DNA of 64,000 nucleotides from Rhizobium esperanzae (GTDB lineage Bacteria > Pseudomonadota > Alphaproteobacteria > Rhizobiales > Rhizobiaceae). Made by a program: the position numbers and the translations under genes. The notes beneath the pieces were generated by a model. It ran no database searches, was not told the DNA's origin, and worked only from the letters and a program-made list of their open reading frames with translations. Each line of letters opens with the position of its first letter. Position 1 is the first letter of the stretch. Positions 14,794 to 23,704 of the stretch are shown here, piece after piece. Location of the stretch: positions 1 to 64,000 of the forward strand of contig NZ_MXPU01000024.1 in NCBI RefSeq assembly GCF_002204185.1, read 5' to 3'.

Positions 14794-15264
14794 ATGGGCA
14801 GGCCGAGCAAGTTCAGCCAGGCGCTGGCGGAGAGGATCTGCGCGCGCATCGCCGACAGGGAGAGCCTGCGCTCGATCTGTCGGGACGAGGACATGCCGGC
14901 GAAATCGACGGTGCTGTCCTGGCTGGCGGACGAGGAGAAGGCGGCGTTCCGGGCGCGATATGCGCTGGCGCGCGAGATCATGGCCGACAGCTTCGTCGAC
15001 GAGATGGTCGAGATCGCCGACAACAGCAGCGACGACTGGATCGAAAAGAAGAATGCCGCCGGCGAGATCACCGGCTGGCAGGAAAACGGCGAGGCGATCA
15101 GGCGTTCGCAGCTGCGCATCGCCACCCGCCAATGGGTGGCCGAGAAGCTGCGGCCGAGGAAATATGGCGCCAAGGTCGAGTCCGAACAGAGCGTGACCGG
15201 CGAAGTCTCGCAATTGCTGGAGGCGGTCAATGGCAGGACGCGCGGACTTCCAAGCGGCGGTTGA
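14794..15264 (+). CDS. terS: Terminase small subunit (Sf6 gp1-like)
   Basis: A 156-residue DNA-recognition subunit of the packaging motor. The N-terminal helix-turn-helix region (MGRPSKFSQALAERICARIA, SLRSICRDEDMPAKSTVLSWL) is typical of Sf6-like small terminases; the central part (ADSFVDEMVEIADN) forms the oligomer core. The C terminus overlaps the start of terL by 35 nt, which indicates coupling. It selects the pac site and feeds DNA to TerL, consistent with headful packaging, an inference from the family. Confidence 0.85.
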   Translation: MGRPSKFSQALAERICARIADRESLRSICRDEDMPAKSTVLSWLADEEKAAFRARYALAREIMADSFVDEMVEIADNSSDDWIEKKNAAGEITGWQENGEAIRRSQLRIATRQWVAEKLRPRKYGAKVESEQSVTGEVSQLLEAVNGRTRGLPSGG

Positions 15265-16801
15265 CCAGTTTTCCGACTGGCGCTGGCGGCTGAACAATCT
15301 CTACTGGATCACCGACAAGGCCGGCAGGCGCGTCAGGTTCGAGATGAACGTGATGCAGACGAGCCTTTTCGAGGAGATGCATTATCTTAACGTGCTCTTG
15401 AAGGCCCGCCAGCTGGGGCTGACCACCTTCATCCAGATCTTCATGCTCGATGCCTGCGTCTTCAACCGCGATATCAGGGCCGGCACCATCGCCCATACGC
15501 TCGGCGATGTGCAGACGATCTTCCGGGACAAGATCAAATATCCCTATGACAATCTGCCCGAAGGCATCCGCAATGCCGTGCCCGTCATCAGGACCAACCA
15601 GAGCGAATTGCTGCTCGCCAACAATTCGAGCATCCGCGTCGGCACCTCGCTGCGCTCGGGCACACTGCAATATCTGCATATTTCCGAATATGGAAAGCTC
15701 TGCGCCAAATATCCCGACAAGGCGCGGGAAGTCAGGACCGGCGCCTTGAACACGGTACAGGCCGGCCAGATGGTCTTCGTCGAAAGCACGGCGGAAGGCC
15801 AGGAGGGGCATTTCTACGCGCTCTGCGAGGATGCTCAGGTCAAGCAGCGCCAGGCGCTTGTGCTGAGCGAACTCGACTTCAAGTTCCACTTCTTTCCCTG
15901 GTGGAAGGAGCCGCAATATTCGATCGCGCCCGAGAGCGTCATCATCAGCGACGCATTCGCCAAATATTTCCGAGAGCTTGCCGAACAGCGGATCACGCTG
16001 ACGGCGGGGCAGAAGGCCTGGTGCGTCAAGAAGGCCGAAATCCAGCTCGGTGACATGAAGCGCGAATATCCCTCGACGCCCGCCGAAGCCTTCGAGGCAA
16101 GTGTTGAGGGCGCCTATTATGCCGACCAGATGGCGATCGCCGACGCCGAGGAGCGCATCGGCGTGTTCCCGCATGTCGAAGGCTACCCCGTCCACACCAT
16201 CTCCGACATCGGCATGGACGACGCCAACAGCGTCTGGCTGTTCCAGGTGCTGCCCGGCCGGGTGAGGATGATCGGCTATTTCGAGCATACCGGCACCGGC
16301 ATGGACGGCATGCTCGACGAGCTGGAGCGGCGGGCGGGCGAACATGGCTATGTCTATGGCGTCCACAACATGCCGCACGATATCAAGGTGCGGGAATGGA
16401 CGCGCGGCGGCATGACCCGCATCGAAATCATGCTGAAAGAGGTGAGGGCGCGCGGCCTCGGCACGGTCCGCAAGGTCGAGCGCGCCTATGTCCACGACCG
16501 CATCAATGGCACGCGGCGCATCCTGGCAAAAGTCGAGTTCGACCAGGCCGGCTGCGCCCAAGGCATCAAATGCCTGCGCAATTACCGCAAGGACTGGGAT
16601 GAGGATCTCGGCGTCTTCCGCGACGAGCCACTGCACAACTGGGCTTCGCATGGGGCGGATGCGTTCGGCGCTCTGGCGATCATCTTCACTGGCCTGGCGC
16701 CCGAACCGCTGAAGCCCGAGCGTAAGCCACTGCCGACATTCCAGACGATGACATTCAATGAATTTGCCGAGTCCACCCCGAGACATAGCGAGCGTGTTTG
16801 A
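15230..16801 (+). CDS. terL: Terminase large subunit
   Basis: A 523-residue ATPase-nuclease of the packaging motor. The ATPase half shows the atypical Walker A of large terminases (LLKARQLGLTT, about residues 55-65) and a Walker B-like LQYLHISEYGKL (about 145-156), with a coupling-like motif FVESTAEGQEGHFY. The nuclease half begins with SDIGMDDANSVWLF, whose aspartates fit the RNase H-like metal site, and ends with the expected acidic residue in ASHGADAFGAL. The stop codon TGA shares its final base with the portal ATG. Confidence 0.9.
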   Translation: MAGRADFQAAVDQFSDWRWRLNNLYWITDKAGRRVRFEMNVMQTSLFEEMHYLNVLLKARQLGLTTFIQIFMLDACVFNRDIRAGTIAHTLGDVQTIFRDKIKYPYDNLPEGIRNAVPVIRTNQSELLLANNSSIRVGTSLRSGTLQYLHISEYGKLCAKYPDKAREVRTGALNTVQAGQMVFVESTAEGQEGHFYALCEDAQVKQRQALVLSELDFKFHFFPWWKEPQYSIAPESVIISDAFAKYFRELAEQRITLTAGQKAWCVKKAEIQLGDMKREYPSTPAEAFEASVEGAYYADQMAIADAEERIGVFPHVEGYPVHTISDIGMDDANSVWLFQVLPGRVRMIGYFEHTGTGMDGMLDELERRAGEHGYVYGVHNMPHDIKVREWTRGGMTRIEIMLKEVRARGLGTVRKVERAYVHDRINGTRRILAKVEFDQAGCAQGIKCLRNYRKDWDEDLGVFRDEPLHNWASHGADAFGALAIIFTGLAPEPLKPERKPLPTFQTMTFNEFAESTPRHSERV

Positions 16802-18924
16802 TGGAAGATGAGACGATGGCTTTGGAGGGCGAACAGCGCTGGGATCCGGCCAAGGTCGGCGCCCATTGGCAGCAGGAGCTCGAACGCGCCCAGCGCTATT
16901 TCAAGTCCTGGCACGACCGCTGCGGCAAGATCGAGAAGATCTATCTCGACCAGCAGTCGGACCAGACGAGCGCGGCCAAGCGCCGCTTTCCGATACTCTG
17001 GGCCAATACGGCGGTGCTGCAGCCGGCCGTCTATGCCCGCGTGCCGCAGCCGGTGGTCGAGCGCCGCTTCAAGGATGCCGAGCCGGTGGCGCGCATCGCC
17101 TCGGAAATCGTCGAACGCAATCTTGCTTACACGGGCGACGAGGCGGATCTCGACTCCATCATGCGGGCGGTGCGCGACGATTTCCTGCTCTGCGCCCGCG
17201 GCACGGTGTGGCTGCGCTACGAGGCCGATTTCGAACCGCTCGACCTGGGCGTCGAACCCTCGAACCCGCCGGCCGATGGCTTGCCCGGCGAGATGGGTGC
17301 AGCCCTCGAAACGATCGCCGACGAGCGCGTCTGCATCGATTATGTCCACTGGTCGGATTTCCTGCATTCGCCGGCCCGCCGCTGGAAGGATGTGACCTGG
17401 GTGGCGCGGCGCGTGCCGATGACCGGCGAGGAGATGGAAAGGCGCTTCGGCCGTGCGGCGATGGCCTCGGGCGCGGCCGATGCTGCCGGTGCCCGCAAGG
17501 GCGAAAGCCAGGCCGAACGCGCCGAGAACGAGGGCAAGACCCATGTCTGGGAGATCTGGTGCAAGAGCGAGAACTATACCGTCTGGATCGCCGACGGCTC
17601 GCCGGTCGCATTGGAGGTCTCCGAGCCGCCATTGGAGCTGACGCATTTCTGGCCATGCCCGCGCCCGGCCTATGGCACCATGTCGACGAGCTCGCTGATC
17701 CCGGTTCCTGACTATGTCTATTATCAGCAGCAATGCGATGAGATCGACCTGCTGACCAGGCGCATCAACAAGCTGACCGATCAATTGCGCCTGAAGGTCT
17801 TCTACCCCTCCGGCGACGGCGCGATCTCGCCGGCGATCGAGAAGGCGATGCGGCCTGAAAACGATATGGTGATGGTGCCGATCCCGGAATGGGCTGCTTT
17901 CACCGACAAGGGCGGCTCGAAGGCGGTGGTGACGCTGCCGATCGACGAGGTGCAGAAGGTGATCGTCGCCTGTATGGCGGCGCGCAAGCAACTGATCGAG
18001 GATGTCTACCAGATCACCGGCATATCGGACATCGTGCGCGGCGATACCCAGGCCTCGGAAACGGCGACGGCGCAGCGCATCAAGAGCCAATGGGGCTCGA
18101 TCCGCATTCGCGACCGCCAGGCCGAGCTTGCCCGCTTCGCCCGTGACATCATCCGCCTGGCCGGCGAAATCATCTGCGACCAGTTCCAACCGGAAACGCT
18201 GATGCTGGTGAGCGGCATCAAACTGCCGACGATGGCTCAGAAGCAGCAGGTTGAAATGCAGATGCAGCAGATGCAGATGGCGGCGCAGCAGGCCGCTATG
18301 CGGGCGCAGCAGATCGGCCAGCCGGCCCCATTGCCCCCCAAAATGGCGCCCCCCGAAATGGCGCCGCCTGAAATGCCGCCGCAGCTGCAGCAGATGATGG
18401 CGCAGCCCAGCATCGACGAGGTGGTGCAGCTCCTGCGCAACGACAGCATCCGCGGCTTCCAGATCGACATCGAAACGGATTCGACGATCGAACCGGACGA
18501 GGATGCCGAAAAGCAGCGGCGCATGGAATTCGTGCAGATGGTCGGCGGCTTCATGCAGCAGGCGGGCGCCATGGCGCAGCAGAACCCGGTTCTGGTTCCC
18601 GTCATGGTCGAGACGCTCCTCTTTGCCGCCCGCGGCTTCCGCGCCGGCCGCCAGCTCGAAGGCATGCTGGAGCAGGTCGGTGCCCAGCTCTCCGAGGCCG
18701 CCACCGCGCCGAAACCGGAGCCGCAGCCTTCACCCGCCGAGATGCTCAAGCTGAAGACGGCTCAAGTGGAGGCCGGCGCCGAACAGCGCAAGGCCGAGCT
18801 CGGCGTGGCGCAAGCCGAGATCGAGCATCGCGCCACGCTGGAACAGGCGCGCGGCGAGATGGCCGCGCAGGCACTGCAGCAGTTCCAGCAGCCCGCCTAT
18901 CAACAGTTCCGGGGGCAAAGATGA
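16801..18924 (+). CDS. Portal protein
   Basis: A 707-residue portal, close to the large P22/Sf6 type. It begins with a helical clip-forming region (VGAHWQQELERAQRYFKSWH), then RRFPILWANTAVLQPAVYAR, and contains a wing/stem part with PDYVYYQQQCDEIDLLTRRI and VYQITGISDIVRGDTQASETATAQRIKSQ in two typical blocks. Residues 480-540 are a Gln/Met/Pro-rich linker (QMQQMQMAAQ, MAPPEMAPPEMPP). The C terminus is a long Ala/Glu/Gln helix, comparable to the P22 barrel region. ATG 16801 overlaps the terL stop. It forms the dodecameric DNA channel at one capsid vertex. Confidence 0.88.
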   Translation: MEDETMALEGEQRWDPAKVGAHWQQELERAQRYFKSWHDRCGKIEKIYLDQQSDQTSAAKRRFPILWANTAVLQPAVYARVPQPVVERRFKDAEPVARIASEIVERNLAYTGDEADLDSIMRAVRDDFLLCARGTVWLRYEADFEPLDLGVEPSNPPADGLPGEMGAALETIADERVCIDYVHWSDFLHSPARRWKDVTWVARRVPMTGEEMERRFGRAAMASGAADAAGARKGESQAERAENEGKTHVWEIWCKSENYTVWIADGSPVALEVSEPPLELTHFWPCPRPAYGTMSTSSLIPVPDYVYYQQQCDEIDLLTRRINKLTDQLRLKVFYPSGDGAISPAIEKAMRPENDMVMVPIPEWAAFTDKGGSKAVVTLPIDEVQKVIVACMAARKQLIEDVYQITGISDIVRGDTQASETATAQRIKSQWGSIRIRDRQAELARFARDIIRLAGEIICDQFQPETLMLVSGIKLPTMAQKQQVEMQMQQMQMAAQQAAMRAQQIGQPAPLPPKMAPPEMAPPEMPPQLQQMMAQPSIDEVVQLLRNDSIRGFQIDIETDSTIEPDEDAEKQRRMEFVQMVGGFMQQAGAMAQQNPVLVPVMVETLLFAARGFRAGRQLEGMLEQVGAQLSEAATAPKPEPQPSPAEMLKLKTAQVEAGAEQRKAELGVAQAEIEHRATLEQARGEMAAQALQQFQQPAYQQFRGQR

Positions 18925-19232
18925 GAGAACGTTATTGCCGCGTCTGCGGCGGCTGGCACGCGCTCGATAAGTGGCCGCACAACTGCATGCCGGTGAAAAA
19001 CCTTGCGCAGTCGGACCTGTCGGCGCCGCATTTCGTCAGCGACACGATCGAGATCCAGTCGATGCATGACGGCCGGCACTACACCTCGAAAGCCAAGCTG
19101 CGCTCCGCCTACCGGGCGGCCGGCGTGGTCGAGATCGGCAATGAGAGGCCGCAGCCGATCGAAAAGCCGAAGACGGACCGAAAGGCGATCCGCAACGAAT
19201 TGCGGCGGGTCTACGCCGAATACAACGCCTGA
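18921..19232 (+). CDS. Small zinc-finger-like phage protein
   Basis: A 103-residue protein with CRVCGGWH at the start and a later HNC (H..CRVCG..H..W.HNC), which could bind one zinc ion. The rest includes SDTIEIQSMHDGRHYTSKAKLRS in two parts and a basic C-terminal helix (RKAIRNELRRVYAEYN). It starts inside the portal stop (ATGA, 4-nt overlap), so it is cotranslated with it. Similar proteins occur between portal and scaffold genes of related phages; the function is unknown. Confidence 0.65.
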   Translation: MRERYCRVCGGWHALDKWPHNCMPVKNLAQSDLSAPHFVSDTIEIQSMHDGRHYTSKAKLRSAYRAAGVVEIGNERPQPIEKPKTDRKAIRNELRRVYAEYNA

Positions 19233-19273
19233 ACCTGAACGGGCATCAATCCCCGACAAAGGAAGTTTCCGAC

Positions 19274-20320
19274 ATGAATATGGAAGACCTCAACGAGGCC
19301 GGCAACGGCAGCGAAGATTTCGGCGCGTCCGGTGACCATTCGGTGAATGATGGGCCGGTCAGCATCCGCGACAGCCTGAAAGCAGCAATCGACACCGTCG
19401 AAAGCAATGGGCCGGAGGATATCTCGGCCCAGCCGCGCGACGGCGAAAACGGCCGCTTCCTGGCCAAGGGGCAGGAGCAGGCTGGCAGGACGGCCACCGC
19501 AAGCCAGCTGCCGACGGCACAGCAGACGGGCGAGATTGATAGCCGCCAACAGCCCGTCGTCGGCAACCGGGTTCCGCCCGGCTGGTCGGCGGAAGCCAAG
19601 GCGCAGTTTTCAAGTCTGCCGGGCGAAGTGCAGGCGGCGATTGCCAAGCGGGAGCAGGAGGTCGATCGCGGCTTCCGCGTCCTGCAGGATTACAAGGGGC
19701 TCGAAGAATTCACCCCGATCGTCCGCCAGGCCGGCATGACCCATGCCGATGTCATGCGCCGGGCGATCGAATGGGAAAATGCGCTGATCCGCGATCCCGT
19801 CAACACCGTGCTTCATGTCGCCAAGGTGGCCGGGGTTAATCTTCACGCCCTGGTCAACGGCCGGGCAGGGGAGGCCCTTCAGCAACACGAGCAGGCAGCG
19901 CCGCAACCTCGGCCGATCAATGTCGAGGCCACGGTCGAACATGTATTGCGCAAGAGAGACACCGAAACTCAGGTCGATGCCTTTCTTTCCGATCCGGCCA
20001 ATGCGCATGCCGAAGACGTTCTTGACGACATGGTCGCCCTCATCAATTCGGGGCGGGCATCGACGCTTCAGGACGCCTACGACGCCGCATGCTGGATGCG
20101 TCCGGACATTCGCCAGCAGTTGATCAGCCAGACTGCGCCGGCCTTCGTCCGAGAACAGCATGCCCAGAGGGCCGCAGCGGCAGATCAAGCCCGCCGCGCC
20201 TCGCGATCCATCTCTGGCTCTTCCGCCCCGGGCCCGACCCGCGATGCGGCAAGAGGCCAGCCCACCTCCATCCGCGACTCGCTGCGCGACGCCATGCGTT
20301 TTTCGCGCGGCCAAGTCTGA
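19274..20320 (+). CDS. Scaffold-like phage protein
   Basis: A 348-residue, highly charged, mostly helical protein between portal and major capsid genes, which is the normal place for a scaffolding protein. The N terminus is acidic and Gly/Asn-rich, the middle (WSAEAKAQFSSLPGEVQAAI, REQEVDRGFRVLQDYKGLEE) is a conserved phage region, and the C terminus is basic and Arg/Ala/Ser-rich, as expected for a capsid-binding tail. The motif SIRDSLK(A/D)A occurs at both ends (SIRDSLKAAID near residue 33, SIRDSLRDAMR near 335). ATG 19274 follows AAAGGAAG. Confidence 0.7.
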   Translation: MNMEDLNEAGNGSEDFGASGDHSVNDGPVSIRDSLKAAIDTVESNGPEDISAQPRDGENGRFLAKGQEQAGRTATASQLPTAQQTGEIDSRQQPVVGNRVPPGWSAEAKAQFSSLPGEVQAAIAKREQEVDRGFRVLQDYKGLEEFTPIVRQAGMTHADVMRRAIEWENALIRDPVNTVLHVAKVAGVNLHALVNGRAGEALQQHEQAAPQPRPINVEATVEHVLRKRDTETQVDAFLSDPANAHAEDVLDDMVALINSGRASTLQDAYDAACWMRPDIRQQLISQTAPAFVREQHAQRAAAADQARRASRSISGSSAPGPTRDAARGQPTSIRDSLRDAMRFSRGQV

Positions 20321-20352
20321 TCACAGGCCAATTCTGATCAAAGGAATGATCG

Positions 20353-21327
20353 ATGCCCATTTCGCCCAATCTCTCTGAAATCGTCACCACGACGCTGCGC
20401 AACCGCAGCGGCACGGTCGCCGACGACGTGACGAAGAACAACGGTCTTCTCACTCGTCTCAACAGCCGCGGCCGCAAGAAGCCGGTTTCCGGCGGCCGCA
20501 CCATCGTCCAGGAACTGCAGTACCAGGAGAATAGTACCTTCAAGCGCTATTCCGGCTACGACATCCTCAACGTCCAGCCCTCCGACGTCATCACCGCCGC
20601 CGAATACGACCTGAAGCAGGCCGCCGTCGCCGTCTCCATGTCCGGCCTCGAACAGCTGCAGAACTCCGGCGAGGATGCGATCCTCGATCTGCTCGAGCAG
20701 CGCATCGAGAATGCCGAGACGACGCTGAAGAACAATATCGCGCTCGACTGCTATTCCGACGGCACGGCCGATGGCGGGCGTCAGATCGGCGGCCTGCAGC
20801 TGTTGATCTCGACCTCGCCGACCTCCGGCACCGTCGGTGGCATCTCGCGCGCCACCTGGGGGTTCTGGCGCAACCAGAAATTCTCCGCCTCGGCCGATGG
20901 CGGTGCGGCCGCCAGCAACGCCAACATCCAGAGCTATATGAACCGGCTCTATATGTCCTGCGTGCGCGGCTCCGACGCGCCGGATCTCGTCGTCGCCGAC
21001 AACAACTTCTTCCGCCTCTATTGGGAATCGCTGCAGGCGATCCAGCGCATCACCTCCGCCGACAAGGGCATGGCTGGCTTCCAGTCGCTGCAATACATGG
21101 GCGCCGACGTGATCTTCGACGGCGGCTTCGGCGGCGGCGCGCCCGCCAATCAGATGTTCTTTCTCAACACCAAATACCTGTTCTACCGCCCGCACCGCGA
21201 CCGCGACATGGCCCCGATCGGCGACGAACGCATGAACACCAACCAGGATGCCTTCGTCCAGCTGATGGGCTTTGCCGGCAACCTCACCATGAACAACGCC
21301 TTCCTGCAGGGCGTGCTGTTCGCCTGA
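20353..21327 (+). CDS. Major capsid protein
   Basis: A 324-residue protein in the position of the coat gene, directly after the scaffold-like gene. It has the expected HK97-fold pattern: N-terminal arm (MPISPNLSEIVTTTLRNRSG), E-loop-like region (SGGRTIVQELQYQENSTFKR), a long spine helix (GEDAILDLLEQRIENAETTL) and a beta-rich P domain ending in MGADVIFDGGFGGG and MFFLNTKYLFYRPH. High-bias codons and a good ribosome site (AAAGGA) suit an abundant product. No protease gene was found, so maturation cleavage is not predicted. Confidence 0.85.
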   Translation: MPISPNLSEIVTTTLRNRSGTVADDVTKNNGLLTRLNSRGRKKPVSGGRTIVQELQYQENSTFKRYSGYDILNVQPSDVITAAEYDLKQAAVAVSMSGLEQLQNSGEDAILDLLEQRIENAETTLKNNIALDCYSDGTADGGRQIGGLQLLISTSPTSGTVGGISRATWGFWRNQKFSASADGGAAASNANIQSYMNRLYMSCVRGSDAPDLVVADNNFFRLYWESLQAIQRITSADKGMAGFQSLQYMGADVIFDGGFGGGAPANQMFFLNTKYLFYRPHRDRDMAPIGDERMNTNQDAFVQLMGFAGNLTMNNAFLQGVLFA

Positions 21328-21349
21328 TCGAACGAAAGGATCACCTCCC

Positions 21350-22136
21350 ATGACCATCGCAACTTCCCAGACCGATCGTCTTGGCGCGAACCCGTTCGTC
21401 GTCGAAGGCCCGATCGTTGCCGGCTCCGGAATTCCGGGGCCGAACTTCGCCCTCGGCGCGATCGCCGGCGGCGAGCGCGAATCCGAATGGGTCTATTGCC
21501 AGCTGGTGCTGGCGTCTCAGACGACCCTGCAGCCGGGCCAATGGTTTCAGTGGAGCCGGGATTATGTCGCTTCGCTGCTGACCACGGCGGCTGCCGTCGT
21601 CGGCCAGCGCTGCGGCGTCTTCTCCGGTGCGGCCCAGCCGCCGACGCTGACGGGCGGCCCGGTGGGCGCCGTGACCCTTCAGCCCGGCACCTATTACATC
21701 TGGCTGCAGCGCAACGGCCAGGCGCCGGCCCAGGTGGCGAGTGCAACGGCCGCCCTCGTCGTTGCCGAAACCACCACGACGGCCGGCCAGGCAAGTGCGC
21801 CTGCCTCGGCGACGGTGGGCACCAAGGCGATCGCTAACGTCAACTTTGCCGCTGCCAACCAGACGTTTGCGGCCAACACCGTCAACGGCTCCAGCGTGTT
21901 GACCGGTCTCGCCGGCCTGAACGCCGGTTCCGGCCCGTTCATCGGCGCCGCCGTTTCCGGCACGGGTATATCAGGCGGCACGACGATTTCGGGCATCACC
22001 TACAGCCCGAACCGGCGTCGTCCAGGCCATCACGCTCTCGGCCAATGCGACCGCCAACGGCACGGGCATTACCGTCACGGCGACGGGCGTGCTCGAGGCG
22101 ACGCTGATGCGGCCGTTTCTGTCGAAGGTGAATTAA
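21350..22136 (+). CDS. Capsid-accessory-like protein, with apparent 1-nt frameshift
   Basis: The first 220 codons give FVVEGPIVAGSGIPGPNF, ESEWVYCQLVLASQ and an Ala/Thr/Gly-rich beta domain (FAAANQTFAANTVNGSSVL), typical of a capsid decoration or stabilising protein encoded just after the coat gene. At about 22010 the frame is lost; the next frame continues the same domain (TGVVQAITLSANATANGTGI, then TVTATGVLEATLMRPFLSKV) to TAA 22136. Removing one A from 22010-22011 would join them into a 261-residue protein. No convincing slippery heptamer is present. Unshifted, the frame runs on to 22273 through a palindromic repeat. I regard it as one mutated or mis-sequenced gene. Confidence 0.6.
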
Positions 22137-22195
22137 GCAATCGGCGGGCGTTTCGGCGCCCGCCATGGCTAGTTTCGACGCTTGCACACTTCTCT

Positions 22196-22278
22196 TCCGT
22201 CATGCTCGGGCTTGTCCCGAGCATCTGCTGCCAGTCGATGCGTAGCAGATCCTCGGCACAAGGCCGAGGATGACGAGA
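22196..22278. repeat. Host-type palindromic repeat inside the phage cassette
   Basis: CCGTCATGCTCGGGCTTGTC and CCGAGCATCTGC form one stem; GATCCTCGGCACAAGGCCGA with GGATGACG forms the second. It is the same composite as at 14116-14203. Its place between two phage genes shows that the host repeat spread into, or was exchanged with, the phage DNA after integration. Confidence 0.75.
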
Positions 22279-22333
22279 GGAGATGTTTCCCCCGACCATC
22301 CCATCTCCCCGCCATCAACAGCGAGACCAGCAC

Positions 22334-22900
22334 ATGCCCGACAACACCGGAATCTACGCCTCCTTCAGCCTCGAGCCGGTCGAACAGACCTTCCTGACCG
22401 AGAAAGAGGGCCGGCCGATCTTTGCCGACAAGGAATTCGTCCGCATCTTCATCGCAGGCGACAAGCATACCGAAGTCTACCGCGAGGTGACCGACAACGA
22501 CAAACAGCGTTTTGCCGACGCCTATAAGCGCTTCAAGGACGGCGCGGCCGCCCGCGAGCAGCTGACCGGCACGCCGCTTTCGCAATGGCCCTATCTGAAA
22601 CCCAGCCAGATCAAGGAGCTGGAGGCGGTCAATATCTATACCGTCGAGCAGCTGGCAGCGCTGTCCGATACCGCCAAGCAGAAGATCGGCATGGGCGCCA
22701 ACGAGCTGACCGCCGCCGCCCGCGCCTATCTCGCCACTGCCGAAAACTCCAGCGCCGCTTCCGCCTTCGCCGCCGAAAACGAGCGGCTGAAGGACGAGGT
22801 GAGCCGCCTGCAGGCGCAGATGAAGGAGATGGCCGTTCGCTTCGAGGCGCTCGAAAGGGAAGGCGAGGGCGGCAAGTCCCGCGGTCGGCAAGTAGCCTGA
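22334..22900 (+). CDS. Phage protein with HhH-like segment and C-terminal coiled coil
   Basis: A 188-residue protein; ATG 22334 begins MPDNTGIYASFSLEPVEQ. The centre (YLKPSQIKELEAVNIYTVEQ, LAALSDTAKQKIGMGANEL) resembles a helix-hairpin-helix or SAP-like fold. The last 50 residues (FAAENERLKDEVSRLQAQMK, EMAVRFEALERE) are a coiled coil. It lies between the coat accessory gene and the adaptor gene, so it is probably a head-associated or assembly protein. I assign no specific function. Confidence 0.6.
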   Translation: MPDNTGIYASFSLEPVEQTFLTEKEGRPIFADKEFVRIFIAGDKHTEVYREVTDNDKQRFADAYKRFKDGAAAREQLTGTPLSQWPYLKPSQIKELEAVNIYTVEQLAALSDTAKQKIGMGANELTAAARAYLATAENSSAASAFAAENERLKDEVSRLQAQMKEMAVRFEALEREGEGGKSRGRQVA

Positions 22901-22999
22901 AGAAGCGCTGGCGCAAGCGGCCCCCACACGGCACAACCCTCACGCAAATTCACCTTACCCCGCCGGCCCCACGCCAACCGCTCTGAACCGGAGACCCCG

Positions 23000-23704
23000 A
23001 TGTCGCTGCTGACCATCATTCAGAACGTCTGCGCGGAGATCGACCTCGATTCGCCGACGGCCGTCATGTCGTCGGCGGATCCGCAGATCATGCAGCTGCG
23101 CATCCTTTCCACCCGCGCCGGCCGCGATCTGATGCGGGCCCATGACTGGTCGGCGCTGATGGTGCGACGGCAATTCGCGGCGACCGGTGCCGCCCCCGAG
23201 CCGGCCGAACCGGCCGGTGACTGGGACCGCTTCGCCGCCAATGCGCGGATCTGGAACGTCTCCCGTCTGTGGGCGCTGAACGGCCCGGCGGAGCCGCAGA
23301 CCTGGCAGCGCCAGACCATCCTGAATGCCAATCCGGTGCCGCAGATCTGGCGCATGGCGGCGGGCAGGCTCGACATCTACCCGAACGTCGCCGGCGAGAC
23401 GATCGAATATGCCTATGTCTCCGGCTTCTGGGTGGCGGTGAACGGCGGCGCTGCCACTGCCGCCAGCTGGGCCAACGACACCGACACGGCGCTCTTTCCC
23501 GAAGAGCTTCTCGAACTCTCGCTGATCTGGCGCTGGAAGCGGGCCAAGGGCCTCGATTACGGCGAGGAGCTCGCCAGTTTCGAGCGATCCAAGGAAGCCG
23601 CGATCGGCGCCGATCGTGCCGCAGGTGCTGTCGACCTTGCGCTGCCGGCGAGGGGACAAAGCCCTGACAATTATTGGCCCGGCACGATCACGGTGACGCC
23701 ATGA
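23000..23704 (+). CDS. Phage head-tail adaptor protein
   Basis: A 234-residue protein resembling the adaptor ring subunit of short-tailed phages (P22 gp4-like role). The N-terminal helical part (MSLLTIIQNVCAEIDLDSPT, RAGRDLMRAHDWSALMVRRQ) is followed by a beta region around IWRMAAGRLDIYPNVAGETI and EYAYVSGFWV, and by a conserved DTALFPEELLELSLIWRWKR helix. Its stop overlaps the next gene by 4 nt. It would dock under the portal and seal the filled head. Confidence 0.72.
   Translation: MSLLTIIQNVCAEIDLDSPTAVMSSADPQIMQLRILSTRAGRDLMRAHDWSALMVRRQFAATGAAPEPAEPAGDWDRFAANARIWNVSRLWALNGPAEPQTWQRQTILNANPVPQIWRMAAGRLDIYPNVAGETIEYAYVSGFWVAVNGGAATAASWANDTDTALFPEELLELSLIWRWKRAKGLDYGEELASFERSKEAAIGADRAAGAVDLALPARGQSPDNYWPGTITVTP

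Noticed and set aside
16582..18189. 535-codon open frame antisense to the portal gene
   Set aside because: High-GC shadow frame: Arg/Asp/Ala-rich, no domain, fully covered by the portal gene with clear motifs. The same applies to long antisense frames at 15227-16786, 23671-24993, 54664-56331 and 58009-59979.
22001..22020. Programmed ribosomal frameshift in the coat-accessory gene
   Set aside because: No X-XXY-YYZ heptamer, no RF2-like stop context and no evident pseudoknot; a one-base indel is simpler.
22136..22273. Continuation of the coat-accessory frame through the palindromic repeat
   Set aside because: After the frame break the translated sequence is Arg/His-rich nonsense and then repeat DNA; the other frame restores a normal protein end.
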